Source of the DNA: Chelonoidis abingdonii
Lineage: Eukaryota > Chordata > Testudines > Testudinidae
DNA length: 64,000 bases
Assembly: GCF_003597395.2 (NCBI RefSeq)
Contig: NC_133773.1
Span: 76,700,408-76,764,407 of the forward strand
Direction: 5' to 3'
In this document: in pieces, positions 1 to 11,885 of the stretch
Layout: every line of letters starts with the position of its first letter
How positions within the stretch are numbered: position 1 is the first letter of the stretch
Translations under genes and position numbers: made by a program
The notes under the pieces: model-generated
Databases searched by the model: none
What the model was told of the DNA's origin: nothing
What the model saw: the letters and a program-made list of their open reading frames with translations, nothing else

Positions 1-610
1 ACACTACTTTGAAAGAAGTGTAAAATAAAATGAAGTTTGAGCCTAGTGCTATAATAATTGTATTGTTCCTGGAAGGAGTGACCGATGGTGGCAACAGGTA
101 CACAAATCAGACCCTGCCTGCCAGCATACACAGTATTTTACAGAAAACAAACAGTGAGAAAGATTGTACGAGCAGAATATTATATAAAAAAAACAATAAA
201 ACATACTGGACTTGGTTCTGCTCTCATTTACATGGGTACAAATCAATAATAACTCCCCCAAACTCAATAAATTTGCACTGGTCTAAGTGAAAGGAGAAAC
301 AGGTCTGTTGCCACAAATGTCACTGAAAGCTTTATCAGATAAAAATCCAAACCTTGTAGTCAATGTGGCACTTTACTGCCAATCAACATGTATGCAAGTC
401 AATCTAGGCATTACATGGTCAGTGCTTCCAGCACAGTTCTCTATCATCAGCACATTTACAGCAAGTTAAGTTAGATCAAAAATATGTATGGGAAGCACTG
501 AATACAAAGTACAGTGATAATCAACACAGTGAAAACATAAATGCCTGGGTCAGGAAGGCCTCCAGGTCAAGAAAGCAGCGGGGCAGGCAAATTTGAACTA
601 CAGGCTATTT
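1..610. other. No recognisable feature
   Basis: AT-rich sequence with only short chance frames (the longest is 86 codons). I see no splice-bounded exon, repeat terminus or RNA gene. Confidence 0.5.
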
Positions 611-737
611 CAAATGGGTAAAGTATCAGAGGGGTAGCCGTGTTAGTCTGGATCCGTAAAAGCAGCAGAGAATCCTGTGGCACCTGTTAGTCTATAAGGT
701 GCCACAGGATTCTCTGTTGCTTTTACAAATGGGTAAA
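611..737. repeat. Snapback retroelement fragment with 12-bp target duplication
   Basis: The unit 623-725 starts with the family terminus (tatcagaggggtagccgtg), runs to about 684, then turns back: 697-724 is close to the reverse complement of about 657-684, so the unit folds into a hairpin. It is flanked by a perfect 12-bp direct repeat, caaatgggtaaa, at 611-622 and 726-737. The same family occurs at 16038-16241 and 39180-40485. A duplication longer than 10 bp points to target-primed insertion rather than a hAT transposase. The family is not named with certainty; a Penelope-like element is my best guess. Confidence 0.75.
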
Positions 738-1008
738 CTACTGTTTATAGTGTTTTCAACTACTACAGTAACCAAAATGAGGTAAAAGGTCCAGATTTTG
801 CTCTCACATTCACATATCACACACTTCAACTTGACTCCATATGGGTAACTAAGAACAGATTTTTCTAGAGCTTGACTTTCATCTATGGTCATCTTACTGT
901 TTGAACAGAATTATAGCACAAACCATCTTTAATCCACAGATATCTGAACCCTTTAAATAAAATGGGGTTTGATTAAAAATTGAGATCTTTGAAAAGGTCA
1001 TCTTCATC

Positions 1009-1827
1009 CAGGCCCGCCCAGGGGGGGGGGCAAGTGGGGCAATTTGCCCCGGGCCCCGCAGTTTGAAGGGGCCCCGGCCCGCGCTGGCCGGCTGTCTCCA
1101 GAAGCAGCTTTTAAGCAGCAGTCTCTCTGGGACGCAGCAGCTGTTGCTTCTGCTAGGCAACCAGAGACGCTGACTGCTCTGCTCATGACCAGAGGCAGGC
1201 TTAGTGCAGGTCAGGAGGGGGGGAGGGAGAGAGGCTGCAAGCCATATGCCTTTCTTCTCCCGTCCCCTCCCCCCAGCACTCACTCACCTGGAGAGAAAGT
1301 ACCAAGCTTCGTCCAGTGAGAGACAGCAATAATCTCTGCAGTGACTTCACTCACTCACCTGAAGAGCTGCTGGCCTGGAACTTCCAACCGTGAGTGTTTG
1401 ACCTGTGATTCCCCTAGGTTTGTAATTTGGGGTGGTGTGCTGTTTGAGGGTGAGTTTGGTGCCTGCCTGGGTCTGTTTCAGAACTAAAGTTGGTCATGTA
1501 ATGTAACCCAGGAAAAAAGCCCGGTCTGCAATATGGCACGGCAGGCTGAGACTTTTATCTCCCCCTATCTCCCTGCAGAAGGGGAAACTGAGGCATGGCA
1601 TGATCTAATCCCTTTCCAAATTATTTTGGAAAGGAAGGGGACGGGGCTCCTATCCAAACAGTTCCCTTCCATCAACTCTGTTTTCCCTGCACCCTGCTGC
1701 AAGAGCCGTGTAGGGGCTGAAAATTCCATTAAACTATGGCTCCTTCATTTGCCCTGCAACAATAAAAGACCGGCTTGCGGGGGGGGGGGGTCGCAAAACA
1801 GGGTGAATTTAGCAGAGGTTGAGGGGA
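1009..1827. mobile_element. hAT-like left end and GC-rich leader
   Basis: It begins with a hAT-style inverted terminus at 1009 (caggcccgcccagggg) and the motif gggcaagtggggcaatttgcccc, which is shared with the 6323-6463 element. GC-rich sequence with a possible splice donor (cgtgagtg near 1390) follows, and a small palindrome lies near 1612-1635. The outer flank 1001-1008 is TCTTCATC, identical to the bases just after the right terminus at 6463. No right terminus is seen close by. The tail from about 1500 may be a different repeat. Confidence 0.45.
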
Positions 1828-2483
1828 TGTGATGAACTGGGATTGTTCTTAATGTTTGCTCTGAATACTGTGTTGGTGCCTCAGTGTCCCCTAGGCAGTT
1901 CTTAAGTATCTAGGTGGTGGGATAAGGGTGTGTGATAATGCTGGCAGAGCAAGGGCCAGTGCACCTAATGTCTGGCACTCTGTCTCCTACAACTGATGGC
2001 CTGGGCCCCTCCTCTGCTGCCTGCAAAGGTGCCAACTGAAGGTGTTGGAGACAAAGAGATCAGGTGACCTCCTGGCCCGGGAAAGGAACTGGAGAGAGGA
2101 GGGCTGGAGGCGGGTGTGAGTCTGGGGCTGGCTGGCTGGGACGAGGAGTGAAGTGCAGACATGAGGGTCTGGCTCACTGCCCCCAGAATGGACCCAGCCG
2201 AGGGGTCCGGCGCTGTATTTGTTTTACTGCTGGCTAAAGAGTCACGCCTGACTGCAAGTGGGGGTGCAGAACCCTGTGGCTTCCCAGGACCCGCCTGGTG
2301 GGCTCGCTGTGGGAAGCAACACGAGGGCAGAGGTGCTGAATGCCCAAGGAGAGACCCAGGAGGTGAGACGTGTGAGCTTCTTGCCCTGAACAAGTCTGCT
2401 CAAGGAGAGGAGGCTCCCCAAAGTCCTGACTAGCTTAGTGGGTGGGGAGCAGTTCCAGAGGCATCGCCCGGGACTCCGTGACA
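1828..2483 (+). mobile_element. Solo LTR (656 bp)
   Basis: The segment begins TGTGATGAACTGGG and ends CCGTGACA, so it has TG...CA ends. It is bounded by similar short words (gggga before, ggggt after), an imperfect 5-bp duplication. The sequence resembles a turtle LTR I recognise by its body (cctaggcagttcttaagtatc). No internal retroviral coding sequence adjoins it, so it is called solo. The frames of 90-142 codons on both strands here are GC-rich chance frames. Confidence 0.6.
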
Positions 2484-3326
2484 GGGGTCCACTTGAAATC
2501 CACCGGATGCAGCACACAGAATCACAGCAGTGCTGGAGAGGCTAGAGTGGAAGCAGGTGGCCTGGGGGTAGGGGCACATTGATCTCAGTCTGGGGCTCTG
2601 GGATGGACTAGGCTGGGTGGTGGGTTCAGTCTAGTCTTCCAGCCTGCTGTTCTCACTGGGGTCCACCCCGTGCCCAGCCCAGAGACTGCACCCAGCACCC
2701 AGACTCTGTCCCACTCAGCCCTAGGCAAAGCTCCTTGGTCTGGGGTGGCTCCCAGTCCTCTCCAAGGGTTGCAGCTGTCTGGAGGTGCCTGCCTTCCACA
2801 CCTTCCCATTCACACCTCATCATTCAATAGGGCAATTGATTACAAGTGGAGGAAAGTCTCATTCTACTTCTAGCAATGAGACATTTTTCTTTTACCTTAA
2901 TTATACCTTGGGGCCCACTATAACATTTACCAAGGTTCAATACAAGTCATGTAAAAGTTACAAAAGTGCATAAGCAGAGATTTACCTACAACTGCACTGA
3001 TTGATTGCTGTGTGGCAGTAATATAGTGACCCTGGGTCTTTGAATGAGGTTATATACTCGGGGGGGCAGCGGCAAGTCGGGGCGAGCGGGTGGGCAAGTG
3101 GCAGGTGGACAAAGAGGCAAGCAGTGAGCAGCAGGGTTCTAGGGGCAGGCATAGAGGTTTCTGGCAGGGAGGGAGAAAGTGAAAGGAGGTGAGTTGTGGT
3201 GGGGGACTGACTAGGAGGGACGCAGCAAGTCAGTGGAGGACTAGGGCGTGAAGAGGGTGTGATGGGTGGGGCCGAGTGGGAGGGGGTGGGTCCTATTTTA
3301 CTGCTCTGGTCACCCTATTTGTGCCA
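2484..3326. other. GC-rich repeat-like sequence, unclassified
   Basis: 2484-2810 is GC-rich and looks repeat-derived. 2811-3050 is AT-rich. 3060-3300 is strongly G-rich. The end near 3300 (ctggtcaccctatt) resembles the terminus of a common DNA transposon, but the matching left end is not convincing. Confidence 0.3.
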
Positions 3327-3450
3327 GGTTTCAGAGTAGCAGCCGGGTTGTCTGTATTGCAAAAAAAGGAGCACTTGTGGCACTTTAGAGACTAACAAAT
3401 TTATTTCAACATAAGCTTTCATGGGCTACAGCCCACTTCTTTGCGCATGC
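3327..3450 (-). repeat. Degenerate snapback-family 3' end
   Basis: Read on the minus strand this ends in a variant of the snapback family terminus, with the recognisable words 'tttgttagtctctaaagtgccacaa' in decayed form and a 'cagcccatgaaagctta' segment. The position equivalent to the hammerhead CTGANGA box is mutated, so the motif is not intact here. It is older than the copies at 16 and 40 kb. Confidence 0.6.
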
Positions 3451-6322
3451 ATAGAATGGAATATTTCTTTTGCCTATGTGTGCTGTTTCTCCCCCCCCCC
3501 AAACTTCCTCTTTGGCCCACAGCTGTTTCGACAGGGTGGGGCTTAGGAAGGAGGGTCTGTTTCTGCAAGGCGGGCGGCGCTGGGGGCGGGGGCATGTTTC
3601 CACAGGGCCGGGCGGTGCTAGGGGAATGAGGGGCATATAATAAAATAAAGGCCTAAAACTCCGGAAGCTTATAGAGTGAGTTTTGTAAATTATCTTTAAA
3701 AAGCAAGCTTTGCAAATTAAGTTACACATGTGGTCAATTACAGCATTAATGACCATATTATTATTTATTACTTTACTAAGGTACCAGAGGCCCAAGCAAA
3801 CTAAAAGACCTTGTGGGGTGCCGTAAAAACATAATTGACATGGTCTGTAAATGAGTCTCAACACTGGAAAAGAAACAAAACAAATAATGTCCACTAAGCT
3901 CCTTTTAGGGCCTACAGGCAAGACCGAAGGTTCATGGTACCGCCTTACTTCAGGGGTTCACACATAAACCATTTTACTTGGAGTCTCTCTGTCAGCGTAG
4001 CCCTTCAGTTTGTCCCCTTCCAGTCTGGCTTGCTTGTAAGGTACAAGCTGACTTTAGGGTGCACTGAACTTCTTCGTAAGGCTACAGGATCCATGAGATG
4101 GGGATGAGGAATCCTCTTCTGGAGCTCCTCTAACCGCTTCCTACTGCAACTTCCTCCTTTCAAGCTGTCCTCCCTATCATGTGTGACTGGCATAAGCAGA
4201 CTTCCTTAGTACACAACCTTCCCAAGCCCCTTCCCTATCAGTGAGGGCTTAAGCCTCTAGCACATGGTCTCTAGCTCAAAAGCTTACAGTTTAGTCCTAC
4301 TCTTCTACAGAGCTCGAGAAGCCAACCCCATGCTTATGAGAGTGCTCTTGACATTCAAACTGCAGATGCTTTACTGGAAAATTCTTAAAATTTGTATTTC
4401 TTGTTCCTGAAATGTCTGGAAGAAAAAGACAGATGGACTTGCCTGCAATGGTTTCTCATACTAGTTAATAGTAACATGGGTTTCAAGTTTATTTCTTTTG
4501 TTTACTACACCCCTCTAAAGTGTGAACAGAATAGATTTACCATCTATTCTGCATTGTTGGGTTTTCTCTTACCATGGTCCAAATTACACAACCTTAAATA
4601 GTTCTGTCCTATGATGAACTTACAGGAATATTGTTGCCCTATCTTTGAGCGTTATTATGCTTACATATTTATCTTTAAATGTATTATTTATTTATTATGC
4701 AATATATTTCAAATAGGAGTTCTTTTTAACAAAGGTGTAGAAGTTAGGTTGCCAGGGGCTAGTTAGGTAAGATGATGCCTTGATGTGGTGCAGGGATCTG
4801 GCAGTGAGATGGTTGCTCCTCCTGCTTCCTCTTGCGAAGAGGAGAGAATGAGGTCCTGCTTTCAGGATTAAGAAATCATGTTAAATTATACTTTTCCATT
4901 TCTTTTTGACACAAGAACATTGAGATGTGGCTCAGTACTGCAGCTTACCTCTCGCTGTTGTAAAATGCGTAGAGTATTACAGCGGCCAGAGATCAGTATA
5001 TGATACATGGCATGCAAAATTATCTGGGGATATCAGATGAGTTCAAGATACTTGCTTTTTATTCTTTCATTATATTTCCCATGTAATCTTTTTAAATGAT
5101 TTTTTTCAACACAAAAGATGTTGAAGGCAGGATAGCTGTTATTACAGTCCACTTTTGGGACTCTGGTTATGGTTAATAATATATTTTGTAATTGTCTGTT
5201 TCCATTGTTAACATATTTCTGACTTACAGATCCCTTCATTGGGCCAGTAAGATCATGCAAAGTGTACTTAGGCACATTAAACTAGAACTGTCCAAGCACA
5301 ATAGACATCACTGTCCAATATCCAAATCTGAAGTCTGCATGATCTAAAACTAATCTGGCTGCTGAGACCATGGCTAACCGACATGGCTTTGATTCCAAGT
5401 CATGAATTGCCAACTAAAATTGTCCTGCATCACTACATTCACTATTCCGTACTCCAGTATTTACTAGAAGGAAACCAAAAGAATCCAGGCTGTCCAGTGA
5501 AGGAGGGGTGGGAAATCCTTTGCCTCTGTTTACTGATATGGCCCCAGATGAAATGTGTCCACACAACCTGAAAGCCTTCTATGTTTAGAGTGTTCAGGGA
5601 TTTCCTACACACACCCCCTACACCCCACCAACATTCCCCAACACCCATCCACCCGCAGTTTTGTGAATTAATTATGTGCCAATGTTGCCATTGAATGATT
5701 GTTTGGAAATTTGAATTGAAATGAACATTAATACATACTTTAAACATATAAAGTGTAAATGAAACTACATGTACCCTAAAAGTATATAGTTATTGAAAAT
5801 AAGAACATAGACTATCTTCCTTATACATCTTTTGTTTTTTCTGATGATGCAGTGCAATTCATTTCCGATGACATGGCCAAGTTATGATTGTAAGCAAAGT
5901 CTAAAATGAGCTCTCCCTGACAGCAAGTAGGAGCTGGGAACTGGGGAAGGCTTCAGGACAGATTTTATTACATTCAACACTAAATCTACCTAGGGATCCA
6001 GCAAAAGATCTGTGGTGCCCAAGTGATAGATTTTGGCTGGGGTTGGGTACAATCACTTGAATCCGGGGGAGAGGGAGGTGGGAATGAAATGTTGTTCTAT
6101 TGTACAAGTAAAAGGCAATAGAACTGTACTTAGTAGCCTGTGCTTGATAGGGCATCAGAGAGAGGGTGGGGACAGGTTTTTTGCTGAGTCTGCCTGAGTC
6201 ACAGGTACTATTTGACCTTCCCCTTTCCACTGTTTAAAGACAACAGAGCTGATTACGCTCCATAGATAGTCTTTTGTTTTGTTAAGTGACCACTGAAATC
6301 ACTGATAATCAGGTCTAAGTGG
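3451..6322. other. No recognisable gene; AT-rich mostly unique DNA
   Basis: No exon, LTR or LINE was recognised. Frames of up to 171 codons on the minus strand (3406-3921) have no family features, and part of that frame runs through the repeat at 3327-3450. Confidence 0.45.
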
Positions 6323-6463
6323 CAGGGCCGCCGAGAGGGGGGGCAAGTGGGGCAATTTGCCCCAGGCTCCACAGGGGCCTCCTATAGTATTGCAACTTTT
6401 TTTATGGAAGGGGCCCCCGAAACTGCTTTGCCCCAGGCCCCCTGAATCCTCTGGGCGGCCCTG
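6323..6463. mobile_element. Short hAT-type MITE (141 bp)
   Basis: The inverted termini are CAGGGCCGCCGAGAGG at 6323 and its near-perfect complement ending at 6463 (15 of 16 match). The body matches the left end at 1009 over gggcaagtggggcaatttgcccc. The immediate 8-bp flanks differ (ctaagtgg versus tcttcatc), so this unit lacks its own target duplication. Its right flank instead equals the left flank of the 1009 terminus. Confidence 0.7.
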
Positions 6464-7814
6464 TCTTCATCTATGGATCAGATTCAGCATATTTGCCATC
6501 CAGTTTTGCTGAGTTCATGCTATAGCTGAAGTCAACTGCAGAATTCCCACTGACTTCAGGGGGGGCAGGATTCCACCTCTCTCTCCAAGCACAGAATGCA
6601 AGACATGTATGGCAGCTGACCCCTACATGTAGAAGTCAGATGTGTCCCCACATAGGGAATATAAGCAAACCTCAATTACCCATAAAGTTTCAGTCATTCC
6701 AGGTTTGATTAAAACTCAAAGAGGTAGTACCAGAGCTGTACTATAAAATGGCATGCAAGATAACTGAAACAAGCAATATAGTGAGTAAATTTATTGAATA
6801 AACTAATGAATAACTGACAGGGTTCAGGAGCAACTTTTGGGATGTCAGTGCCCTGAAGCAGTGGAGATTAAATAAATCGAAAGGAGTGGGGGTGGAAAGG
6901 AGAGAAAGGACAACATACAGCTCCTCATTAGCTCATGCAGATGACTCATGCAGTCATGCAGCTGCCTCAAAGGCAGCATTCTGAGTGAAGCAATGAAGCA
7001 CTGCCCATGCATAGATGATTGAAGGCAAGAAAAAAAAAGGAATTAATTTTAAATAAACACAAAAGTTGTACACTTCTTTATGAGCTATAAAGAACTCTTC
7101 TTTTTGCCAGTGAACACAGACAAACCAGATCTACCGTCCAGTTTATTGCTGTGTACCCCAGTAACTTCATAGAAGTAGAGCTGTTAGAACTAAAAAAGAT
7201 CCATCAGACCTAAGTTTGCAACAGAAGAAGATAGGCACTCTCCCTCAGTCCCTTAAGGGAACGATCAGACCCGTCACAGAGTGGAAAATCCACCACAATG
7301 AATTGGAGTGGCTTGAAAATGGAAAGGAATTTTAACTGCCATAACTTTGTTCTGATTTCTAAACCATATATACTTAAAGATGTCACATGCACATGTCCAA
7401 TTTGTGGATGCATTATGAAGTTGGCTTTACTACTACTAACAGCTCCATGGCTCAGAAGACTCCTACTGAGTGCACTTCTGGGGACAATTAATGACTAATG
7501 GAAATTCCACAATCATTTTTTCTCAAAATTTCAAATTTGAAAAATTCATTTTTGCCAATTTTTTGAAAAATGTTTGCAAAAAAATTCCATAGCATTTTCA
7601 GAAATTTTCAACTACCTCATGAAAAACACTATGCACGTGCATAGATACCACCCCGAAGACTCAAGTCTTACCTTTCATCCCACCAAGCAAAGGCCTGTAC
7701 AACTACGTGGCATTCACAGCATGCTCAGGATCAGCAAACTCGTACTATGCTGGAATGAGAGGGAAGCAAATATACCAGGAGCGGAGGATCATATAAGCCA
7801 CAGATCAGACTAAT
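6464..7814. other. No gene; some short inverted repeats
   Basis: 6515-6600 contains a short hairpin (gaagtca...tgacttc), possibly a decayed palindromic MITE. 7500-7620 is rich in short A/T tracts (aaaattt words). Nothing else is recognised. Confidence 0.4.
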
Positions 7815-8960
7815 GAACATAAGCACGACCATACTGGGTCTTCCCAATAGTCCATCTATCCCAATATACTGGCCAGTGCCATAAGCTTCAGAAGGAGTGA
7901 ACAGAACAAGGCAATATATTGAGTGACCCATCCCCTATCATCCAGTCCCAGATTGTGGTAGTCAGAGGTTTATGGACACCCAGAGCACGGGGTTGTATCT
8001 CTGACCATCTTGGCTAATGACCATTGATGGACCTACCACCATAAACATACCTAATTCTTTTTTGAACCCAGTTGTATTTTTGGTCTTCACAACATCCCCT
8101 GGCAATGAATTCCACAGGTTGACTGTGTGTTGTGTGAAGAAGTATTTCCTTTTGTTTTAAACCTGCAGCCTATTAATTTCATTAGTGATTACTATCTTGT
8201 GTTATGTGATGGGTAAATAAGACTTCTTTATTCACTTTCCCCACCCCATTCATGATTTTATAGACCTCTATTGTCCCGTCCAACAGCTGTCTCTTTTGCA
8301 AGCTAAGCAGTCCGTGTCTTTTTAATCTCTCCTCAGGTGGAAGCTGTTCCATACCCTTACTTTTTCCAATATAACTTTTTTGAGATGGAACACCAGAACT
8401 GTATGCAGTATTCAAAGTGCAGGCATGCCATAGATTTATATAGTTGCAATATGATATTTTTCTTTCTTATTAGCTATCGCTTTTCTAATGGTTCCTAACA
8501 TGCTGTTAGCTTTTTTGACTGCTGCTTCATATTGAGCATATATTTTCAGAGAACAAGCCACGGTGATTCATGTTGCATGTATAGTTGGGATTATGTTTCC
8601 CAGTGTGTATTACATTGCATTTATCAACTTTGAATTTTATTTGCCAGTTTGTTACCCACTCATCCAGTTTTGTGAAATCTCTTTGCAACTCTTCACACTC
8701 TGCTTTGGATTTAACTCTCTTGAGTAATTTTCTGCAAATTTTGCCAACTCCTGTTTACCCCCTTTTCCAGATAATTTATGAATATGTTGAATAGCACTAC
8801 TCCCAGTACAGATCCTCGGAGGACTCTACTATTTATCTCTATTCTCTGTGAAATCTGACCTCTATCTACTGTGAAATTCCTACCTCTGGCTTCCTATCTT
8901 TTAACCAGTTACTGATCATTGAGAGGACTTTCCCTCCTATCCCATGGTTGCTTACTTAAG
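7815..8960 (-). mobile_element. CR1 LINE 3' portion, interrupted
   Basis: On the minus strand this is the end of the CR1 reverse-transcriptase frame followed by its 3' untranslated region, which ends at 7815. The frame 8182-8415 encodes a typical CR1 C-terminal stretch (LIEVYKIMNG-like; here TIEVYKIMNGVGKVNKE). The region equivalent to the catalytic FADD box near 8735 reads F-A-E-N, so the active-site aspartates are lost. The LINE continues beyond the hAT insertion at 10158-10447. It is a dead copy with many frame breaks. Confidence 0.9.
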
Positions 8961-9279
8961 CAGGGCCGGCTTTAGGAAGTGCGGGGCCCAATTCGAACAC
9001 TTTCGGTGGGGCCCTGGAAGGGATGATTTAAAGAAAAAGTGTGAAAAAAAAAGCCTTCCATTTCTTCCATGTATTATTTACTTTCCATAACTATATAAAT
9101 AATAAAATTGTATATTATGTACATAGCATCATATATGCTGTTGATTCGTTATTAATGACTGCCGTTTCACATGTGTAGGTCCCTGCCACTCCCTGGGAGT
9201 GTGCACATGTTTGGGTCCTCGCTGCTTCCTGCCCCCCCTCATTGAAGCAGGTGTGCAGGTTACTGGCCTGGGAACTGCA

Positions 9280-9645
9280 GGGCAGCAGTGGACATGGGGC
9301 TGGTTCGAGGCAGGGCAGGGGGTGCGGGGCTGGCTGGAGACAGGGGAGTGTGGGGCAGGCTGGTTTCAGGCAGGGCCACAGGGAGGTGCAGCAGGGGTTG
9401 GCAGGGCTGGAGACAGGAGTATGGGACTGGCTGGCTTCAGGCAGGGGGGTGCAGCAGGGGTTGGCTGGAGACAGGGCAGGGCAGGCAGTGCAGGGCTGGT
9501 GCGGGCAGGGGTGTGTGGCAGGGGTTGGCTGGAGACAAGGCAGGGGAGTTGGTAGGGGCTGGCTGTGGGCAGGGGGTGTAGAGCTGGCTGCAGGCAGTGG
9601 GGGGCAGGGCTGGTGCGGGCAGAGCAGAGGGTGCAGCAGAGGCAG
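9280..9645. repeat. G-rich minisatellite inside the hAT element
   Basis: Irregular tandem units are built from the words ggggctggctggagacagg, cagggcaggg and gtgcagcagggg. They generate overlapping open frames of up to 172 codons in three frames, which is typical of low-complexity DNA and not of a gene. Confidence 0.8.
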
Positions 9646-9647
9646 CT

Positions 9648-9918
9648 GGAGCCCCGGCCCTTTAAATAGCCCCCAAGCCCCCTGCTATCCCAGGGCTCTG
9701 GGGCTATTTAAAGGGTCCGGGGCTCCCCTGCTTCTACCCCACCCCGGAACTTTTAAATAGCCGCAGGAGCCCTGGGGAATGCATGGGGGCGGCGGGGCTC
9801 CGGTGGCTATTTAAAGGACCGGGGTGGCAGAGGCAGCTGGAGCCCTGGCCCTTTAAATAGCCCCCAGAGCTCCACGCTACCCCAGGGCTCTGGGGGCTAT
9901 TTAAAGGGCCCGGAGCTC
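9648..9918. repeat. Three palindromic units built on ccctttaaatagc
   Basis: 9648-9726 and 9839-9918 are long imperfect palindromes: gagccccggccctttaaat faces its complement across a short loop. A middle unit with the same words lies between them (about 9740-9835). All are inside the 8961-10157 hAT. Confidence 0.8.
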
Positions 9919-10157
9919 CAGCCAGGGCCGCAGGGCTTGTCGCACTCCGGCCCGAGCTCCAGCTGAGAGAGCGGGGCTGTGGGGCAACCGTGTTCCCACC
10001 GGCGTTTTGGTCAGAGGAGCGGGGCCATGGAAGACCCCGGAGCAGATCGCAACCAGGGTAAGTAAAAAAAATTTAAAAGGTGCTGAAAGCGCGAGGCCCT
10101 CTTAGGCGCGGGGTCCGATTCCCAGGAATCAGGCGAATCGGCCTAAAGTCGGCCCTG

Positions 10158-10447
10158 TACTTAAGAACGTTTAGTGAGGGAAATTATAAAAGGCTTTCTG
10201 AAAGTCCAAGTATACTATGTTCATTAGTTCATCTTTGTCCACGTTTGTTGGCCCCTTCAAAAGAATTCTAATAGATTGGTGAGATGTGATTTCCATTTAC
10301 AAAGGCTGTGCTCTTACCTAATGTTTTGTGTTCCGCTATGGATCTGATAATTCTGTTCTCTACTGTGGTTTCAATCTGTTTTCCTGGTACTGACGTTGGG
10401 CTTACCATCCTGTAATTGCCAGGATCACCTGTGGAGCCTTTTTTCAC
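10158..10447 (-). mobile_element. CR1 LINE, second part after the hAT insertion
   Basis: This continues the antisense CR1 of 7815-8960 without loss apart from the duplicated 8 bp. The complement reads through the reverse-transcriptase region upstream of the catalytic box (motif A neighbourhood, 'aaagcctttta' near 10190). The CR1 similarity stops near 10447. Confidence 0.88.
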
Positions 10448-11318
10448 TTAAAACACTGAAAGTAACAGAAGAATTGCTGATACAAAGCATAACCAGTCAT
10501 AACCATGTACAGACTATGTTGCTTCACAGGGCTCAATACATTTGGATTCCTCCATCAGAAGTTTGCAAGTTCTTCACAAAGAACTCACCCCTTCTCACAA
10601 TATCCTAGAAGCCCACCTCAGCAAAGTTGCCTTCCTCCCCAGCACAGCTCCTTTTACTGCAATAGTTAGGCAGAGTGGTTGGGCAGTGCATATATATTGG
10701 TACTGTTTAGATTAGACTGTCTGGAGAGGTGATTTTTGGCTAACAGGGTTTGCCGTCACATAGCTGGTGAGACACTGCTCCCACTGGATCAAACCAAGAT
10801 TTTTGTCCAGCACACATTTAAAGTTATATTGTTCCACACTTGGAGTCATTAGCCCAGTTACAGGTTAGTCATTTTTTGTAATACTAAATTAGGCATATTT
10901 ATAATTTAATCAACTTTGGTTTCCTGTATTTCTATTTTGGGGGGGGACACATAAAACTGTTTTATTTTAAATATCTGATGGAGACAGAATTTAATTCAGA
11001 TTAGTGCTGTTGAAATGCCTCTGGGAAACAGAATGTGAACTTTGATCTCAGAGAAAGGACTAGACTAAGATGGGATGGACAACTGACAATTCAGACAACT
11101 GGAACATGGAAGGCACAATTATAACACTGCAAATAGGATTTTTGCTTAAATTAAATTATTTATGTTGCTTTTTAAAAGGGCCTACCTTCCCAACCACAAT
11201 ATGTAATTTGCCCAATGGCTCATACCCATCTTGTTCTATGACAAGAAATGGTTTATCATATCTAGATTTATACTTTTCATCAGTTTAATTAGATTACAGA
11301 TTCTCAGCTTAGTTGTGG
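10448..11318. other. No recognisable feature
   Basis: AT-rich sequence without recognised repeat termini or coding signal. Confidence 0.45.
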
Positions 11319-11347
11319 AGAAGAAGAAGAAGAAGAAGAAGAAGAAA
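11319..11347. repeat. (GAA)n microsatellite
   Basis: Nine to ten near-perfect GAA/AAG triplets. It produces poly-lysine and poly-phenylalanine runs in chance frames. Confidence 0.95.
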
Positions 11348-11555
11348 AGTGAATGGCTTACCCCTTCTGAAAACAATCTCCTCTCTCTGAACCCTGTGGT
11401 CAGCCTACCAGCAATGCTTGCTATCCCAGAGACTTTTTCTTTGTCTCCCACAGATATACTTATTAAATCCCCTTACCACTTTACCCAAACAGTTTTCTGA
11501 AGACAGAGATAGAATAGGAGTTGGTAAAACTGTTTCCTTCTCTATACTCTTAGGA

Positions 11556-11885
11556 CAGCAGTTCTCAACCAGGAGTCTGGGGGCCCCTACGGGGCCACGA
11601 GCAGGTTTCAGGGGGTCTGCCAAGCAGGGCTGGCCTTAGACTCACTGGGGCACAGGGCAGAAAGCGGAAGACCTGCCATGCAGGGCTGAAGCCCAGGGCC
11701 CCAAACCCTGTCACCCGAAGCCTGAACAACTGGGCTTTGTAGGGGACCCAGTTGCCCTGCTCGCTATCCCCTAACATGGGCCCTGGCTTTTATATGCAGA
11801 AAAACAGTTGTTGTGGCACAGGTGGGGCGTGGAATTTTTATAGAATCGGAGGGAGGCTCAGAAAGAAAAAGGTTGAGAACCCCTG
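11556..11885. mobile_element. hAT-type MITE (330 bp)
   Basis: The termini CAGCAGTTCTCAACC and the complement of GGTTGAGAACCCCTG match at 13 of 15 bases, a typical hAT terminus. The 8-bp flanks (tcttagga, ttcagtcc) do not match, so it is old or rearranged. The interior is GC-rich and has no transposase. Confidence 0.8.

Larger units (their letters stand above)
8961..10157. mobile_element. Non-autonomous hAT transposon (1197 bp) inserted in CR1
   Basis: The left terminus CAGGGCCGGCTTTAGG and the right terminus (complement CAGGGCCGACTTTAGG) match at 15 of 16 bases. A perfect 8-bp target duplication, tacttaag, lies at 8953-8960 and 10158-10165. CR1 sequence resumes on both sides, so the insertion is unambiguous and younger than the CR1. 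No transposase frame is visible. The interior holds a G-rich minisatellite and palindromic units. The long frames at 9199-9760 are products of the minisatellite. Confidence 0.93.

Noticed and set aside
3020..3316. Possible DNA transposon ending in ctggtcaccctatt
   Set aside because: The right end resembles a known terminus, but the left candidate (atagtgaccctggg) matches poorly and no duplication was found.
9199..9760. Overlapping frames of 97-172 codons, glycine-rich
   Set aside because: They lie in a G-rich minisatellite within a hAT element, and three frames are open at once, as expected from the repeat.
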